Shown here one piece after another: positions 33,901 to 44,426 of a stretch of DNA of 64,000 nt. This DNA comes from Cyanophora paradoxa. Its lineage: Eukaryota; Glaucocystophyceae; Cyanophorales; Cyanophoraceae. The stretch is from the NCBI GenBank assembly GCA_004431415.1, contig QPMI01000015.1, positions 310,001 through 374,000 on the forward strand, written 5' to 3'. Position 1 is the first letter of the stretch. Each line of letters opens with the position of its first letter. Below the pieces are notes generated by a model, which worked only from the letters and a program-made list of their open reading frames with translations, did not search any database and was not told the origin of the DNA. Both the position numbers and the translations under genes were made by a program.

Positions 33901-35408
33901 TTAAGCATGATGTCTCGAAGTGCCTCGTGTAGAGGGCGCAATGCAAGCCGGATTGACTTGTGTGCATCATCAAGAGCCTGCTGTGAGATGTTGTTGGGGT
34001 CGGGATAAAATGACCGGTTGATGCTGGCCGCCTCCTTGTGGTCGGGAAGTGCGTGGATCCCGAAAAAGGGACCGAGAAGTGAGAAAAGCTCGTAATGGAG
34101 ACCAATGGCTGGCCGGGGGGCGAAGATGTTTGGCTTTGGAGGTGGAGGGAGGAAGCTTGGGTGCTCAACAAACAGAGCAGCAACCGCCTTGTGACTCAGC
34201 AGCATGAGCAGGATGCGCACCCAGCCTTGATAAGTGCCCTGCGAATGCAATCAGTACACCATACACCCTCCAAAATAATGTGTGATCATAGAGGAATGCT
34301 CACCATGAGCCCAACACCCTTGACGCTATCCGAAATCTTCTGAAGAAGAGGGTTGATGAAGTTCTCCAGGCCTTCATTCTCAAACCTGCAGGCATGACGG
34401 TGAGAAAAAGACGCGTGTCGTTCAGCACTGGTGAGCACCTTGTGATGAGAGCCTCGAGAAGCCCATCGGGGAGAGTGCGCTGTGAAGAGCCCGACGCAAG
34501 AATACCCGGACTGGCTGTCGCGGCATTCTCGAGAAACGGCATCAAACTCTCTGGGCCTTCAATTTTGTTCGCTTGCCCCTCCCACCGATCAGCAAATGCT
34601 TCTGGGTTGAGAAGGTAAATGCCAAGATAAGACACGACGTAGCCTCTGCATTCTTCGACAATGGCCTTGCGCTCCGCGTTGCTCGATACGCGTCTGACCT
34701 CGTCGCTCGCCCTTCGGAAGCATCGCAGCAGGTACTCCAAGCCTGACTGAGGCTCCCCGCGCGGGAGAGTCGAGACTGGAACGGCGATTCGCTCGGCAAG
34801 GACGGAATCCAACCGAATGCGCCGCAGCTTCAGGGCTGCGTTACCGGAAACTAGTCGGCCGCGTACATCCAGAAAGCGCCGCGCAGGGCGCGCGGCACCT
34901 TCCGTATCGCCGTTGGAGCTTGTAATAATGTCCGTCGCGCACTGCTCAAGGAACACGGGAGGCGGCTCCTGCTCCGCGCGGCTGGTCTGGGGCCCGATGT
35001 CTACAAGCGTGACCCCGAAGATGCGGGCGATGACATCGTGCTCGTAATCAACAGGGCTTGCGGGGCTCTTTTGAGTCTCTCGAGGCGTCGGCTTCAACTC
35101 CTCCGGCGCAGGCTTCGGAGTCGACGGCTTGGGCGCGGGCGGAGGGGTCTGAGCGCAGCGTCCGGTCAACGCGCGCGCGTACGGACGCGTGCAGCGCGAA
35201 AGAGCTTGCCTGCGACTGCGTGGCGGGGGAGGATGCGCCCTGTGCCGCTCCTGCGCGGACATGAAAAGTGTGCGCGGCGAATGGAGGGCAGCGCAGCGGA
35301 GCTGGCGCGGGCGGCGAGCGCCGCACCTTCGACAGGCTGCTGAGGCTGCTGTAAGCGCTGCAAGCGCTTCAGGCGTATGTCATCCTGGCTGTCAGCTGCC
35401 TGTTCCAT
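30936..35408 (-). CDS. UBE4: Ubiquitin conjugation factor E4 / UFD2 (U-box E3/E4 ligase)
   Basis: Extends ubiquitin chains on substrates handed on by Cdc48/p97. The start at 35408 gives MEQAADSQDDIRLKRLQRLQ, like E4 N-termini; the second exon begins near 35151 (TPPPAPKPSTPKPAPEELKP) and the UFD2 core follows (VDYEHDVIARIFGVTL, GLEYLLRCFRRASDEVRR, NPEAFADRWEGQ). Many introns follow. Core landmarks near 33 kb include FFLVQRICDLSAGHFR-type helices. The C-terminal U-box lies at about 31.05-31.24 kb: PDEFLDPITAEIMDDPVTLP, SGNICDRSVITRHLL, DPFNRKHLTVEQLIP; the end is ELKEKIQAFRDSRLRKK and a stop at 30936. All U-box landmark residues (DPI, DPV, R, PFNR) are present, so the domain should be active. 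It starts 229 bp from YIPF5 on the other strand. Confidence 0.93.
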
Positions 35409-35637
35409 GCTGCGCTTCGTGGTAGAGCTGTGGTGTGCCCCGGGCGATGCCGAGGCGCTTCGAGCGAGCTTCGACGAGCCCACAGCAGTGCTGGCCGCAG
35501 ACCCGCCGCGCCTGACCGCGCCGTCACCGCGGAACTTCACGGGTACAGCAGAGGGCTCCAGCCGACTCGTTGTGAACTTCCACGAGCACTTCAGCGCGAG
35601 CAGAGCGAGCACTTCGGCGCGAGTAGGAGCGCTCAGA
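35409..35637. promoter_or_regulatory. Bidirectional promoter region, UBE4 / YIPF5
   Basis: Only 229 bp separate the outward-facing start codons, so both promoters and 5' UTRs share this GC-rich stretch. Confidence 0.5.
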
Positions 35638-36587
35638 ATGGCTCAGCCTCTGAGGAGTGTCGCCGGGCCGTCGTCCGGCCCATCGTACGCCGCGCCGCAG
35701 GCGCCGCAGAGCGTTGCCTTCTACCAGGTTCGCTGCAGCGTGCATTCTCGCTTCCGACGACTCATTGAAGCGCGCGCGCTCAGACGAGCTACCAAACAGG
35801 GCCGGACTACACTAGCTCGGCTTATCCTCCACCGGCTTATTCCGCCGACAATGAGCCGCCGCTGCTCGAGGAGCTCGGAATAAACCCCGACCTCATTCTG
35901 CGCAAGACGCTGGCCCTGCTCAAGCCGTCGAAATCCGTCGACCGCACTCTCACTGAGGACGCGGACATGGCTGGGCCGCTCCTCTTGTGCTTGCTCCTCG
36001 GTTTCTTCCTCCTGCTGGTAGGCCGCGTCGCGTTCTCTGCGCTCGTACCGGTGTCAACCTCGCTCGTCCAGACGGGCAAGGTGCATTTCGGCTACATCTA
36101 TGGGCTCGGCGCGTGTGGCTGCATCGGCATCTATTTCGTCATCAACCTCATGGATCAGCAGAACAGTGGTTTGCGCTTCTCATACGGCTGCGCCGCTGAG
36201 ACCCTAACTTTTTGCTCAGGTGTTGATCTGTACCGTTGCACCTCAATCCTCGGCTACTGCCTTCTCCCTATCGTGTTCCTGGCGTTTTTGACGCTGATAG
36301 TACCGGTCATGTACGTGCTTTAGCTCTTTAAAGCCCACAAAGTATCAACTATGACTGATGTTTTGCCCAGGTCTGCCATCGGGTTTGTGGTATCTGCTCT
36401 TAGCATCGGCTGGGCGACGTACATGGCCTCTGGCATCTTCATGGAATCCTTCAATATGAAGGAGCAGCGCATCTTGATTGCCTACCCAGTGGGCCTCTTT
36501 TGTGCGTCGGCTTCAAGGCTTTCTCGAATTGCTGTCGCCTGACTCCGTTTTGCAGATACATGCTTTGCGCTGATTACTATATTTTAG
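35638..36587 (+). CDS. YIPF5: YIPF5/Yip1 family Golgi-ER membrane protein
   Basis: Yip1-domain proteins bind Rab/Ypt GTPases and act in ER-Golgi traffic. ATG at 35638 opens a short Pro/Ser-rich cytosolic head (QSVAFYQ, then YTSSAYPPPAYSADNEPPL). The Yip1 signature follows: LLEELGINPDLILRKTLALL, ADMAGPLLLCLLLGFFLLL, GKVHFGYIYGLGACGCIGI. Further membrane segments are ILGYCLLPIVFLAFLTLIVP, IGFVVSALSIGWATYMASGI, and, after the last intron, GLFYTCFALITIF with TAG at 36585-36587. About five membrane spans, the usual number. Confidence 0.93.
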
Positions 36588-37033
36588 ATACTTTGCAGAG
36601 CAGTACTGTCCACTCTAATCTGGATCATCACACTAGGGCCAAAACCGACGGGCATGCGGGACTCGTGCTTGAACGAATCGACCCGGCCCATGCCTGTGAG
36701 GGAAAAGAACGTGACCCGCGGGAGCCGGAGGAACCCCCGTGATCCGCGGGAGCTGGTGCCAGCTGCAGGCCAGACCTGAACAGCATAAACTTCCCATAAA
36801 TGTGACCCGCTGCAGCTGGCAGCTGGCATCGATCTACCGTGGCTTGCACACACCTCAGGGCCTCCATATCGCGAGATCCCCGGCCCCCGGGCCCCGGCCC
36901 ACGCGCGCGCGCTGGCCGCCGCACATGGACATATTCACGGCCGCACACCGCCGGCACAGTGCACACCACCAGGCTGGCACCAGCCCGCGGCCAGGACCCA
37001 CTGGGAGTTGATGCCGACGCTCTTCGTCGAAAA
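36588..37033. other. Intergenic region
   Basis: No gene supported between YIPF5 and the tRNA. GC-rich right half; the open frames lack domains. Confidence 0.4.
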
Positions 37034-37117
37034 TGCAGGGTGTGGGGTTCGAACCCACGCCTCCGTAAAGAGACCTGAACTTGAGTCAGGCGCCTTAGAC
37101 CACTCGGCCAACCCTGC
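37034..37117 (-). tRNA. tRNA-Leu (CAA)
   Basis: On the minus strand an 84-nt cloverleaf: acceptor arms GCAGGGT/ACCCTGC pair fully with A as discriminator; D-arm GGCCGAGTGG; anticodon stem CCTGA/TCAGG around loop CTCAAGT with anticodon CAA; a long variable arm typical of Leu; T-arm GTGGGTTCGAACCCAC. No intron and no encoded CCA, as expected for a nuclear tRNA gene. Confidence 0.95.
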
Positions 37118-37825
37118 GTCCCCCGATTTAACGCTTTTCGGGTCGGCCTGGTTCGAATCCGAGACCCCTGGTTCCGGCCTGCTCCCGGAATAGTCGGCCT
37201 GGTCGGGGCAGTCGACCATGTTGCAGGATGGCGCGCTCGCCGGAGTCTCTCCAGCGCAATGTGGATTACTCCCGCGAGTTCATGCGCAAGTACAGGCGCT
37301 CGCCCCGCGGCCGCTTGCTCAGGGCGCTCTACCGCGCGAGGGACAGCACGCAAGCGAAGGCCGCGGCGCACGCGGAGCGCATCGCGCTGCGCCGGCTCGC
37401 GAGCCTCGCGAGGAGAGGCCCTCGGGCGCCTCGGCGCCCGCAGGGCCGCCCCCGCGCGCTCGCCGCGCACCACAGGATCTAGTGGATCGACGCGCTCGCC
37501 GCGCTCGCCGCTCTCCGGCTCGAGGTCGACGCTGCCCACGGCACCTACCGCCTCTAGGCGCCTTGAGCTTGAGCTTGTTTCAGCGACGTGTTTTCGCTCA
37601 AGTCGAAAAAAAGTAGTCCGGTTGGATCAAATTGGCGCTAAAGAAAGAGCAGGAGCCAACGTTAACAAGCGCAGGCGCGCCGAGCTTGCCCGACGGCCAG
37701 AGCTGCGAGCTTGAGCTGCAGCAGAGTCAATTTTCAATCTTGGGGCCTTATCTGCACCTGGTGACCACAGCTGCAGTCGAGCGCACAGCCCCAGCTGCCG
37801 GCCTGGCGCTCGCCAAGTGGGGCGC
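37118..37825. other. Region between tRNA-Leu and ARL16
   Basis: Apart from the doubtful small frame at 37228, nothing is recognised. A lone B-box-like GGTTCGAATCC near 37150 is not part of a foldable tRNA. Confidence 0.35.
37228..37482 (+). CDS. Small Arg-rich open frame, with further frame after a TAG
   Basis: ATG-initiated, 84 residues, very basic (NVDYSREFMRKYRRSPRGRL, then RALYRARDSTQAKAAAHAER). The same frame continues after the TAG at 37480 as WIDALAALAALRLEVDAAHG to a second stop at 37557, which would be a plausible amphipathic helix. Either a missed intron, a pseudogene or chance in GC-rich DNA; no family recognised. Confidence 0.25.
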   Translation: MARSPESLQRNVDYSREFMRKYRRSPRGRLLRALYRARDSTQAKAAAHAERIALRRLASLARRGPRAPRRPQGRPRALAAHHRI

Positions 37826-38646
37826 ATGTCATGCTGCGCGAGGATGCCAAGCGAAAGCCATGCAGGAGAGCAGGTGAACGGAGAGGTGCTGATTTTGGGG
37901 CCCGTTGATGCTGGCAAGTCGCTTCTCGTCAAGCAGCTGCGCCTGCTCGGTGCGTGCTGCACCACACGATACGGACCCGCCTAACCGTGCAGTCTCAAAG
38001 CGTTGCGTGCTCGCGCGCAGCCAAGGCGAAGGCCGAGGTCGATGCTGAACCGGCCGGCCTGCCTGAAACTCAGCCGACGGTGCGCCGCGCTAACCCCACA
38101 GCCCGCGGCTTGCCAAACTCGCGCCATATTCCAGACTGGCACCGAGGTGGATTACATAACGGCTGGAAAGTACACGTACAAAGTCCGTGAGATGGGAGGC
38201 ACGTTCATTGAGCTGTGGCCGAAGTACTTCGCAGCTGCAATCGCAGTTATCGTGCGCAGTTTCTCCATCATTTCCCATCTTTATTATCGCGCTTACGCGC
38301 GGTGCCTCAGTTCGTGGTGGATTCGGCCAGTGCCGAGACGTTGTCCACTTCATCTGTCGAGGTTTTCAGACTTCTTGGAGATAGCGAGCTGAAGGCTCGC
38401 AGGATCTTGTTGCTGTTTAACAAGCGGTACAGTGAAGATTTGCTCTTCGCTTCGAATTCGAGGGGATCTGAAATATATCACAGCGATGCCCCCTGTGCTT
38501 GCCCCCGGGAATTGCTCGATCTGTTCTTCAGGCCAAGGGAGCTCGTCTCCATGAAAAAGAAGAGCGGAGTCGAACTGGATGTGCTGGAAGGCTCAGCTAC
38601 CCAGCAGGAGACTATACAAAAGGTACTTGACTGGCTTGCTCTTTGA
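37826..38646 (+). CDS. ARL16: ADP-ribosylation-factor-like GTPase ARL16
   Basis: Best matched to ARL16, an Arl linked to cilia in animals. The first exon (ATG 37826, or 37844) has VLILGPVDAGKSLLVKQLRL, a GxxxxGKS P-loop. After a variable spliced linker come TGTEVDYI, then VREMGGTFIELWPKYF, the ARL16-type RELGG in place of the usual WDxxGQ, then FVVDSASAETLSTSSVEVFR and ILLLFNKRY, the last being NKxD with the Asp missing. The C-terminus (QQETIQKVLDWLAL, TGA to 38646) matches the final helix of the family. The lack of an N-terminal membrane segment and the REMGG motif argue against SRP receptor beta. The absent Asp could lower guanine specificity. Confidence 0.78.
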
Positions 38647-39120
38647 AAAAGCTACCGGCTCGCGATTACGCCGTCTACTCTTGAACAAATCAACCGTGCC
38701 TGTGAGGGAGAAGAGCGCAACCCGCGGGGGGCGGAGAGGGCACCCCGTCTGATAGAATAGTTGGGGATGGCGGCCTAGGCTGGCTTGCAAAGGACTAAGC
38801 TATATCGAAGGTAGCCTAGTTAGTAGCACTTCGACACATTAACTAACTACATTGATATCGCTGCATGTGGGCTAAATGTACAAGTGAAGAACCTCGGGCC
38901 CAGCCCACGATCAAACTGACCAGCCGGACCCTGAGTGGCCCTCTAATTATGCCGTTATATTAATATGGCTAAAGTGACCCCACCGTGATCTAGATCCTGA
39001 TGCAAGTCGCTCCCCATGCAGCTGTGCCTGCTCAGTGCACTCTGAACGAAGAGAACCAGAATCCGCTACATGCTACATGCGGCAGTGCCATGCTGCACTG
39101 CGGCATCTCCTGATTACACG
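38647..39120. other. Intergenic region between ARL16 and NOPCHAP1-like gene
   Basis: AT-richer convergent gap (474 bp) with CATGCTGCACTGCGGCAT near 39.09 kb, similar to a word near 58.09 kb (TGTGGTGCACTGCGGCATG). No gene. Confidence 0.45.
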
Positions 39121-39755
39121 CTATTCTTTACTCTGGACTTCTTGCACAAGTGGCCGTTTTCGTTGACCCTTCTTGGGCGGGTCGCCTGGCATCCGAAGCT
39201 CCCCATCTGCAGCTGAATCTTCTCGCTTCTGCACGTCGAAAATGCCCATGGCGAGGTTCTGATCGTCGTGGGCGTGGGGGCAGATTAGATTCGAAAGACG
39301 CGTCTCGGAGCAGTCGCTCAGCACGCGGCATGCACCATTTCGATGTAATGCCCATTTTCCTCATCTACTTTCTCTATGTCGAAAGCGTCCGGCGTTGAAG
39401 CCTCGATCTGCTCCTGCAGCGTCTCGTTCGCCTTCGCTATCTGCGGAAGGAACTCGGCGACCCGTCCTAACACTGCGGGCGCGCTTGAGTGAAGGGCGGC
39501 GGCAAAGTACGCGATACAGCATCAACATACAGGCGGAAGGAACAGCCACACGCTCAGTCTTGAGCGCTATGGGCTTCTCCGGCGCGCCGCTCTTCTCGCC
39601 GACGAGGAGAATCGAAGGTTTGGCTGCGTATGTGTCATCTACAGCTCACGTAGCTAACGCAATCGAAGCCGCTCGAGGCCCCGCGCCCGCGCTAGCGCAC
39701 CCGGCGGGATCTCGAGGAGCCCGCCGTCCTTCTTCGGGGTCGGCGGGTTCGACAT
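39121..39755 (-). CDS. NOPCHAP1: NOPCHAP1-like box C/D snoRNP chaperone
   Basis: Four exons (39755-39701, 39623-39552, 39472-39336, 39258-39121) join to 133 residues. The start MSNPPTPKKDGGLLEIPPG is followed by ILLVGEKSGAPEKPIALKTE and the family core VAEFLPQIAKANETLQEQ, then DAFDIEKVDEENGHYIEM, and NLAMGIFDVQ. This tracks the conserved block of human NOPCHAP1 (C12orf45), FLPQMARANEKL...FNIENID...QMDVALFEM, which links NOP58 to the R2TP chaperone during snoRNP assembly. The tail is charged (PKKGQRKRP). Its start is 123 bp from the OST3/6 start on the other strand. Confidence 0.78.
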
Positions 39756-39878
39756 GCGCCACTTAACACCTCAAGCGGGTGGTGCGAGCGCCGGCGCTGG
39801 GATCGGAACTGGGTGGAGGCTGGAGGCGGAAGCGTTGCCGCAAACGAAGCTATACCCCCGCAGCGCGCTTTGGCTGCG
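39756..39878. promoter_or_regulatory. Compact bidirectional promoter, NOPCHAP1 / OST3
   Basis: Only 123 bp separate the two outward-facing start codons, so the two genes must share promoter DNA or overlap in their 5' UTRs. Confidence 0.55.
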
Positions 39879-41737
39879 ATGCGCACCCGCAAGGTCGTGC
39901 TGGCCTGCGTCGTGCTGGCCTGCATCGCCATACCGCTCGTCGCGGCAGGCCCCGCGAAGGTGCCCGCGCTGTCGGTCCCTGCCAGCGCAAAAACTGACCG
40001 GCCTCGCAGAAGAAGGCAGGCGGCGTACGCACGCAGTCGTCGAAGCCGGTTCGTAGATCGCGCGTACGGTATCGTGCTGCGCGAGCGAGCTAAGCCGCAC
40101 GCAGGCGGGAGGGAGGCGCGGCCCTGCGGCTGCGTTCACCGCGCCCCCAGCAAGGACACCGACCCCTAAGCCGCGAACACCGCGCGCGAAAGCTGGCGAG
40201 CAATTCAAAGCTAAGGCTGGTGCGCTGAAGGGGAAGCAAGCGAGCGCGAGTGCAGCATCGAAGCGCAATCCCTACGATGCGGTGCGGCACTCCAGCTGCG
40301 CCCAGCATCACCGAGCGCGATGCGACGTACTGCGCAGTACGCGAAGACCGAGGTCACGCCGGAGCAGTCGAAGACCATCGAGTACATGCTCCGTAGAAGT
40401 GCAGAGTCGCCTTTGATCAAGATGAGCTCCTCCGACTACCAGCGCTACATCCTTTCGTTCCCGCGTCCGTTTGGAGTCGTCGTCCTCTTCACAGCGAACG
40501 AAAAAGGGGCTTTGCCGAACAAACAAGGTTCGTTGTATATGCTTGTGCTCCTGTTCCCCACTTGCAGCTCACCTCGATCTGCAGATTGCCAGCTTTGCAG
40601 GTCTTTTTTTCTCGGATTATTAATTATTTCTTATTCGGCCCAGAGATCCGACTCGATCTTGCAGGCAATTGACCGAGGAGGTCGAGGCCCTTGCTGCCTC
40701 GTGGTGGATGAATCGTGATGCTGCCTCCGGTCGCCTCTTTTTTGTCATGGTGGACTTTAAAGACAATCAACAGGCCTTCCAATACGTGTGTGGTTTGCAG
40801 TGGATTTATCTCGGCTCGTCTAATGCCCTCCGCAGCACCAACTCCAGTCTGTTCCAGGGCTCATCCACATGCCCCCCTATGCTAGTAAGAAGAAGCCCAA
40901 GGATGGGAAGATCTACGACCAGGAAGATGTCTGCAGCTTCAAGCAGGGTCTTCATGCAGAGGCGCTGGGAAAGTGGGTTGCTGAAAGAGCACCATTCAGG
41001 GTCAGCACGCACCTGCAGTGCACCAATCCTTACACTTTACTCAGAATTTCGTACAGTTGGTCGTGTTCCGGTCGCCTATGAAGAAGTTCGCACTCGGCAT
41101 GGCCTTGTGTGCAGTTTGCTTCATCATGTTCTTCTTTGGCAAGAAGATTGCTGCGGTGCTCAGGGCTGTGTGTTATTGTTGAAGAAATCCTAAGCCATTC
41201 CCGAGCAGAAAGTTGTGCGGGAATCGAAGTACATTGTCCTCACGGTGGCAATGGTTCGTTGTCGTGAGAATGCCCTCACACTTCATCCATCTTAACTGGA
41301 GCCATCCAGCTTGTCTACTGGCTCAGCATCTCGGGAATCATGTTCGACATCATCCACACACCACCTTTCTACTACATTCACCCTTACACGGGCAAGTACG
41401 TGTTCATCTCTCCCGGAGCCCGCCAGCAATTCATCTTGGAGGGCCTCATTGCTGGGCTTCTGAGTGTGTTCTTCTTATCCATTTATGGCTACCCCCTCTT
41501 ATTTTTCTTGCAGGCATGGTGGCAGCCATGGGTCTCATTATGCTCATTGATGTAGTACCCAGGATACGAAAGGTGGTCGCACAGTACTTCGTGGCCATGA
41601 TTGCTTTCGGCTTCGTTGGCTGCTTCCTCTTCTTGGTCAAGCTGTACTGGATTAAAGCGCCTTACTACGTAAGCTCAAACGATTTCCTCGTGACTAACGA
41701 CTAATGTTTTTGCGACCAGATGATGGTTACAGAATAG
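39879..41737 (+). CDS. OST3: Oligosaccharyltransferase subunit OST3/OST6 (TUSC3/MAGT1 family)
   Basis: A thioredoxin-fold plus four-TM subunit of the ER N-glycosylation complex. ATG at 39879 opens a signal peptide (KVVLACVVLACIAIPLVAAG). A Pro/Lys/Ala-rich spacer follows, then the lumenal domain: IKMSSSDYQRYILSFPRPFG with VVVLFTA, LTEEVEALAASWWMNRDA, LFFVMVDFKDNQQAFQ, LIHMPPYASKKK. Membrane segments: KKFALGMALCAVCFIMFFFG, then AIQLVYWLSISGIMFDIIHT, MVAAMGLIMLIDVVP, and YFVAMIAFGFVGCFLFLVKL. Last exon MMVTE, TAG at 41735-41737. After VVLFTA the usual redox CxxC is not visible (LFTANEKG...), as in family members that lack it, but the exon junction there is not certain. Confidence 0.88.
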
Positions 41738-42009
41738 ATGATCATGGGGCCCCTTGTTTGAAACCCCAATACCCCGTCGCTCATGACCGCTGTCGGCTCG
41801 TTGAGCTGGCTCATTGAATTAACGAGATACTCGGATGCTGCACGGATTCAAAGAAAGTGAGCGGCGTAGTGCGGGTACATGGTCATGGACTCCCGGTGGA
41901 CTACTTGGCCCACTTGGGAGAGAGAGAGAGCAGGTAAAAGACACTCCCTTGGGGAAGCACTTGGATCTTTAAAGTAAAAGACACTCCCCCAATTGCAAGT
42001 TCGTCTTGC
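41738..42009. other. Intergenic region
   Basis: Holds a direct repeat GTAAAAGACACTCCC (about 41935 and 41976) and a GAGAGAGAGAGAG run. No gene recognised. Confidence 0.4.
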
Positions 42010-43558
42010 ATGCTGCGATCGGACTCCCCGCAAGAGCTTGGGGGATACCAGATATCGGGTTCGATGGCGCGCGTGGAAGCGGCCGGCCGGCAGAGGGGAA
42101 CGCAGCCAGCGCCCTTCGCGGGGAATCGGTCGCGTCGCCTCGCTTTCACCGGCACGAAAGAGCCGGCGGCACCTGCAGCGCCGGCAAATGCGCCGTCGAC
42201 CAGCGCCCCCCCGAGCGCGACCGAGCCGCCCAAGAAGGAGAATCCCGGTGCGCATTACTGTGCGCAGCATGGCTCGCGCTGGAGCGGGGCGGGGATCGCA
42301 AGGGCGGCGCGTCGAGGGCACCTGCAATACCTGCATGCACCCACTGGATTGCACGCGATTAGATTGCTTAGATAACGCACCGCCGCGCCCAAGGGATGAA
42401 CGCGGTTTCCGTAGCTAACGCAGCTCGCAGTGTTGGACAAGTTGAAGACCTTGTTCGACCCGCGAGCCGCGCGGGAGGCTGCCAAAGCGCGCCGCAAACC
42501 TCCTCCGGAAGCGCTTTTCAAGATTGCAGACAGTGCGGCACTGTAGAAGGCCCCAGCTAGGTCGCTGTGCTCACCCATCATTCGCAGGCGCGCCGCCAGC
42601 GGTGCTCGGGCTGTGGAAGGCCGTGGACAGGATCACGGCCGCTGTTCCTGGATCCAGCTTCATCGTTGACATGAGCGCGTACGGTGCCATTACGGGAGGG
42701 CTCGAGAAGCTTTTCGGCATTCCGTGGATAACGGGTGGCCTCTTCGCTGGCGCGGTCCTCGGCGCGGCAAAGCCTGCTTTCGGGTCTGCTAGCGAAGTCG
42801 TAGAGGTGCGCAACTGCTGTCGAGGAAGAGGCTGAAAATTGCCTTCTGACCTTGATCGCAGAATGCACTCCTCTCGAGAATAGACCCAGCTGCACCTCCC
42901 GAGCAGTATCGGCAAGTCGTTAGAAAGCCGCAGTTCTGCGGTCCCGAAGTTACATCACACGGGAAGCAAATGCCCGACTTGTCCGGAGACGACAAGACTG
43001 TCCGGTACTTTGCCATTTGTATTGGATTCATGCGTTCTTGACATCTGTGCTCTGTAGGTGTTTGATCCATGGCAAGCGCAACGTTGGCATGGTTGTGGAC
43101 AGGACGAAGGGGCAGGAGCAGTTTGGACCTGTGTACCCGAAGCTCCTGGACGTCGCAGACCGTGTGGGCCTCCGCAGCATAGAATCAGGCCCCTACCGCA
43201 TCTTGTATGCTCCTGGGCATGCTACCGCTGCGCGCAAGGTGCCACGTGTGCTTCGGACAGAAAATTGCTACAAGCCTGACTTGCTAAACAGATTCAGAGG
43301 GCTCTCGCCACAGCAGCTGGCAACAAGACACATGACTGGGTCGTTGGAACCCTTCTCGGATACAGCGAGCGGGACATCAAAGCGGTTTGCTTTCTTTGTG
43401 TCTGCCCAGGTGTTCCTTGCTTACAGGCGCTGCAGTTCTACAAGCAGGAGGTGCCCTACACTGCAGAGCTGTCGAAGCAGAAGGGAGGCCGGCGACTGTT
43501 CGAGGAGGAATACCTCAAGGTTGTTGCAGAGGGCAAGGAGTGGCTTGATAGGAACTGA
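42010..43558 (+). CDS. Unknown protein, Gly-zipper segment and conserved-looking helical C-terminus
   Basis: Seven exons (42010-42247, 42431-42532, 42588-42805, 42862-43004, 43058-43238, 43292-43384, 43427-43558) join exactly in frame to 368 residues. The N-terminus is Arg/Ser/Ala-rich with RRLAFTGTKEP and a Pro/Ala linker, possibly a targeting leader. Then KLKTLFDPRAAREAAKARRK, VLGLWKAVDRITAAVPGSSF, and a small-residue hydrophobic segment IPWITGGLFAGAVLGAAKPA that could cross or line a membrane. The C-terminal half reads HGKRNVGMVVDRTKGQEQFG, SIESGPYRILYAPGHATAAR, THDWVVGTLLGYSERDIKAA, and ends LKVVAEGKEWLDRN. I do not recognise the family. It ends 53 bp before the NDUFAF2 stop on the other strand. 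Confidence 0.72.
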
Positions 43559-43610
43559 TGTGATCATCATATGATACAGAATACGTGTACTCTACAATAC
43601 AACCAAGAAA

Positions 43611-44426
43611 TCAAGATACTCGGGGTCGGCCGGATGCCTTCGCATCACCCTCAATCTTACTCATAGCCCTTGCGAGATACACGTTCTCGGGCTTGCCGCC
43701 TCCTTCTTGGCTCTTTGCCTCTTGACCCTTCTGCATCCTCATCCTTTCCTTCTTGTCCGCGTTCTCTATCTCCTGCACTCGAGCGGCGAACTTGGCTCGG
43801 TCGGCCACGCCCTTGGCTAGCTCCGTTTCCGTGGGCACTGTTTCCCGGCTGTTCCATAGCCAGGCTCGCCATTCTGTGCCGCAGGCGTCAAGGGCGCGAA
43901 AGTGCGCACGCGGCTGGGCAAGCGGACCCGGAGGGATAGTCTCGGGCTCGATGTCGCCATCTTTGTAGTCCACCTGCCTCCGCGGTTTGGCGCCTACGCG
44001 CGCGCTCTCGTCAGCCAACCAGCCAGACAAATAAGCGAAGCGCCAGCCTGGCAGCAAAGCGCGCCGCCCCAGTCAGCGCCGCTTCGCCACACTTCGCTAC
44101 GGCCCCGCAGCGCCGCGACATGCATGCAACGCGCTCGGAGCTTGCGATGCCAAAGCTAGAGGCCGCCGGTAGCACTCCCGCCCGCATCTCCCATGCGCAC
44201 CCTTCGACTCGAAGAAGAGATAGTAGTGGTTGCCGTGAGCGTCCCGACCAACGAGCTCTCGCCCCATCAGCTTATTGAAGACAGCCCTGCTGCTCGTCAG
44301 CGTCCGGGCGCGGGGCGGCGCGGGAGGGCGAGGGGCTGCGCGGGGCGGCCGGCGCGTGGGGCGGCGCGGGGCGGCCGGCGCGTGGGGCGGCGCGTTCAGC
44401 CGGGGGTTGCACCTAAGCCTGTTCAT
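43611..44426 (-). CDS. NDUFAF2: NDUFAF2 / NDUFA12-like complex I assembly factor
   Basis: Assembly chaperone of mitochondrial NADH dehydrogenase, paralogue of subunit B17.2. Exon 1 is only 14 nt (MNRLS, ATG at 44426). The next exon gives RAVFNKLMGRELVGRDAHGN then HYYLFFESKG, the family's GxDxxGNxYY motif. Later exons give RRQVDYKDGDIEPETIPPEW and RAWLWNSRETVPTETEL, matching the EW-AW-R-TR-PPT-EE signature, and a Lys/Glu-rich tail ending SGRPRVS (stop 43611). The tail length fits NDUFAF2 rather than NDUFA12. The third exon could start at either of two in-phase acceptors. Confidence 0.82.

Noticed and set aside
37140-37195. B-box-like GGTTCGAATCC next to tRNA-Leu, possible second tRNA
   Set aside because: The T-stem pairs poorly and no acceptor, D or anticodon arm can be folded around it.
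37826-38646. SRP receptor beta subunit
   Set aside because: First impression from the P-loop; the REMGG motif, missing TM and C-terminal helix fit ARL16 better.
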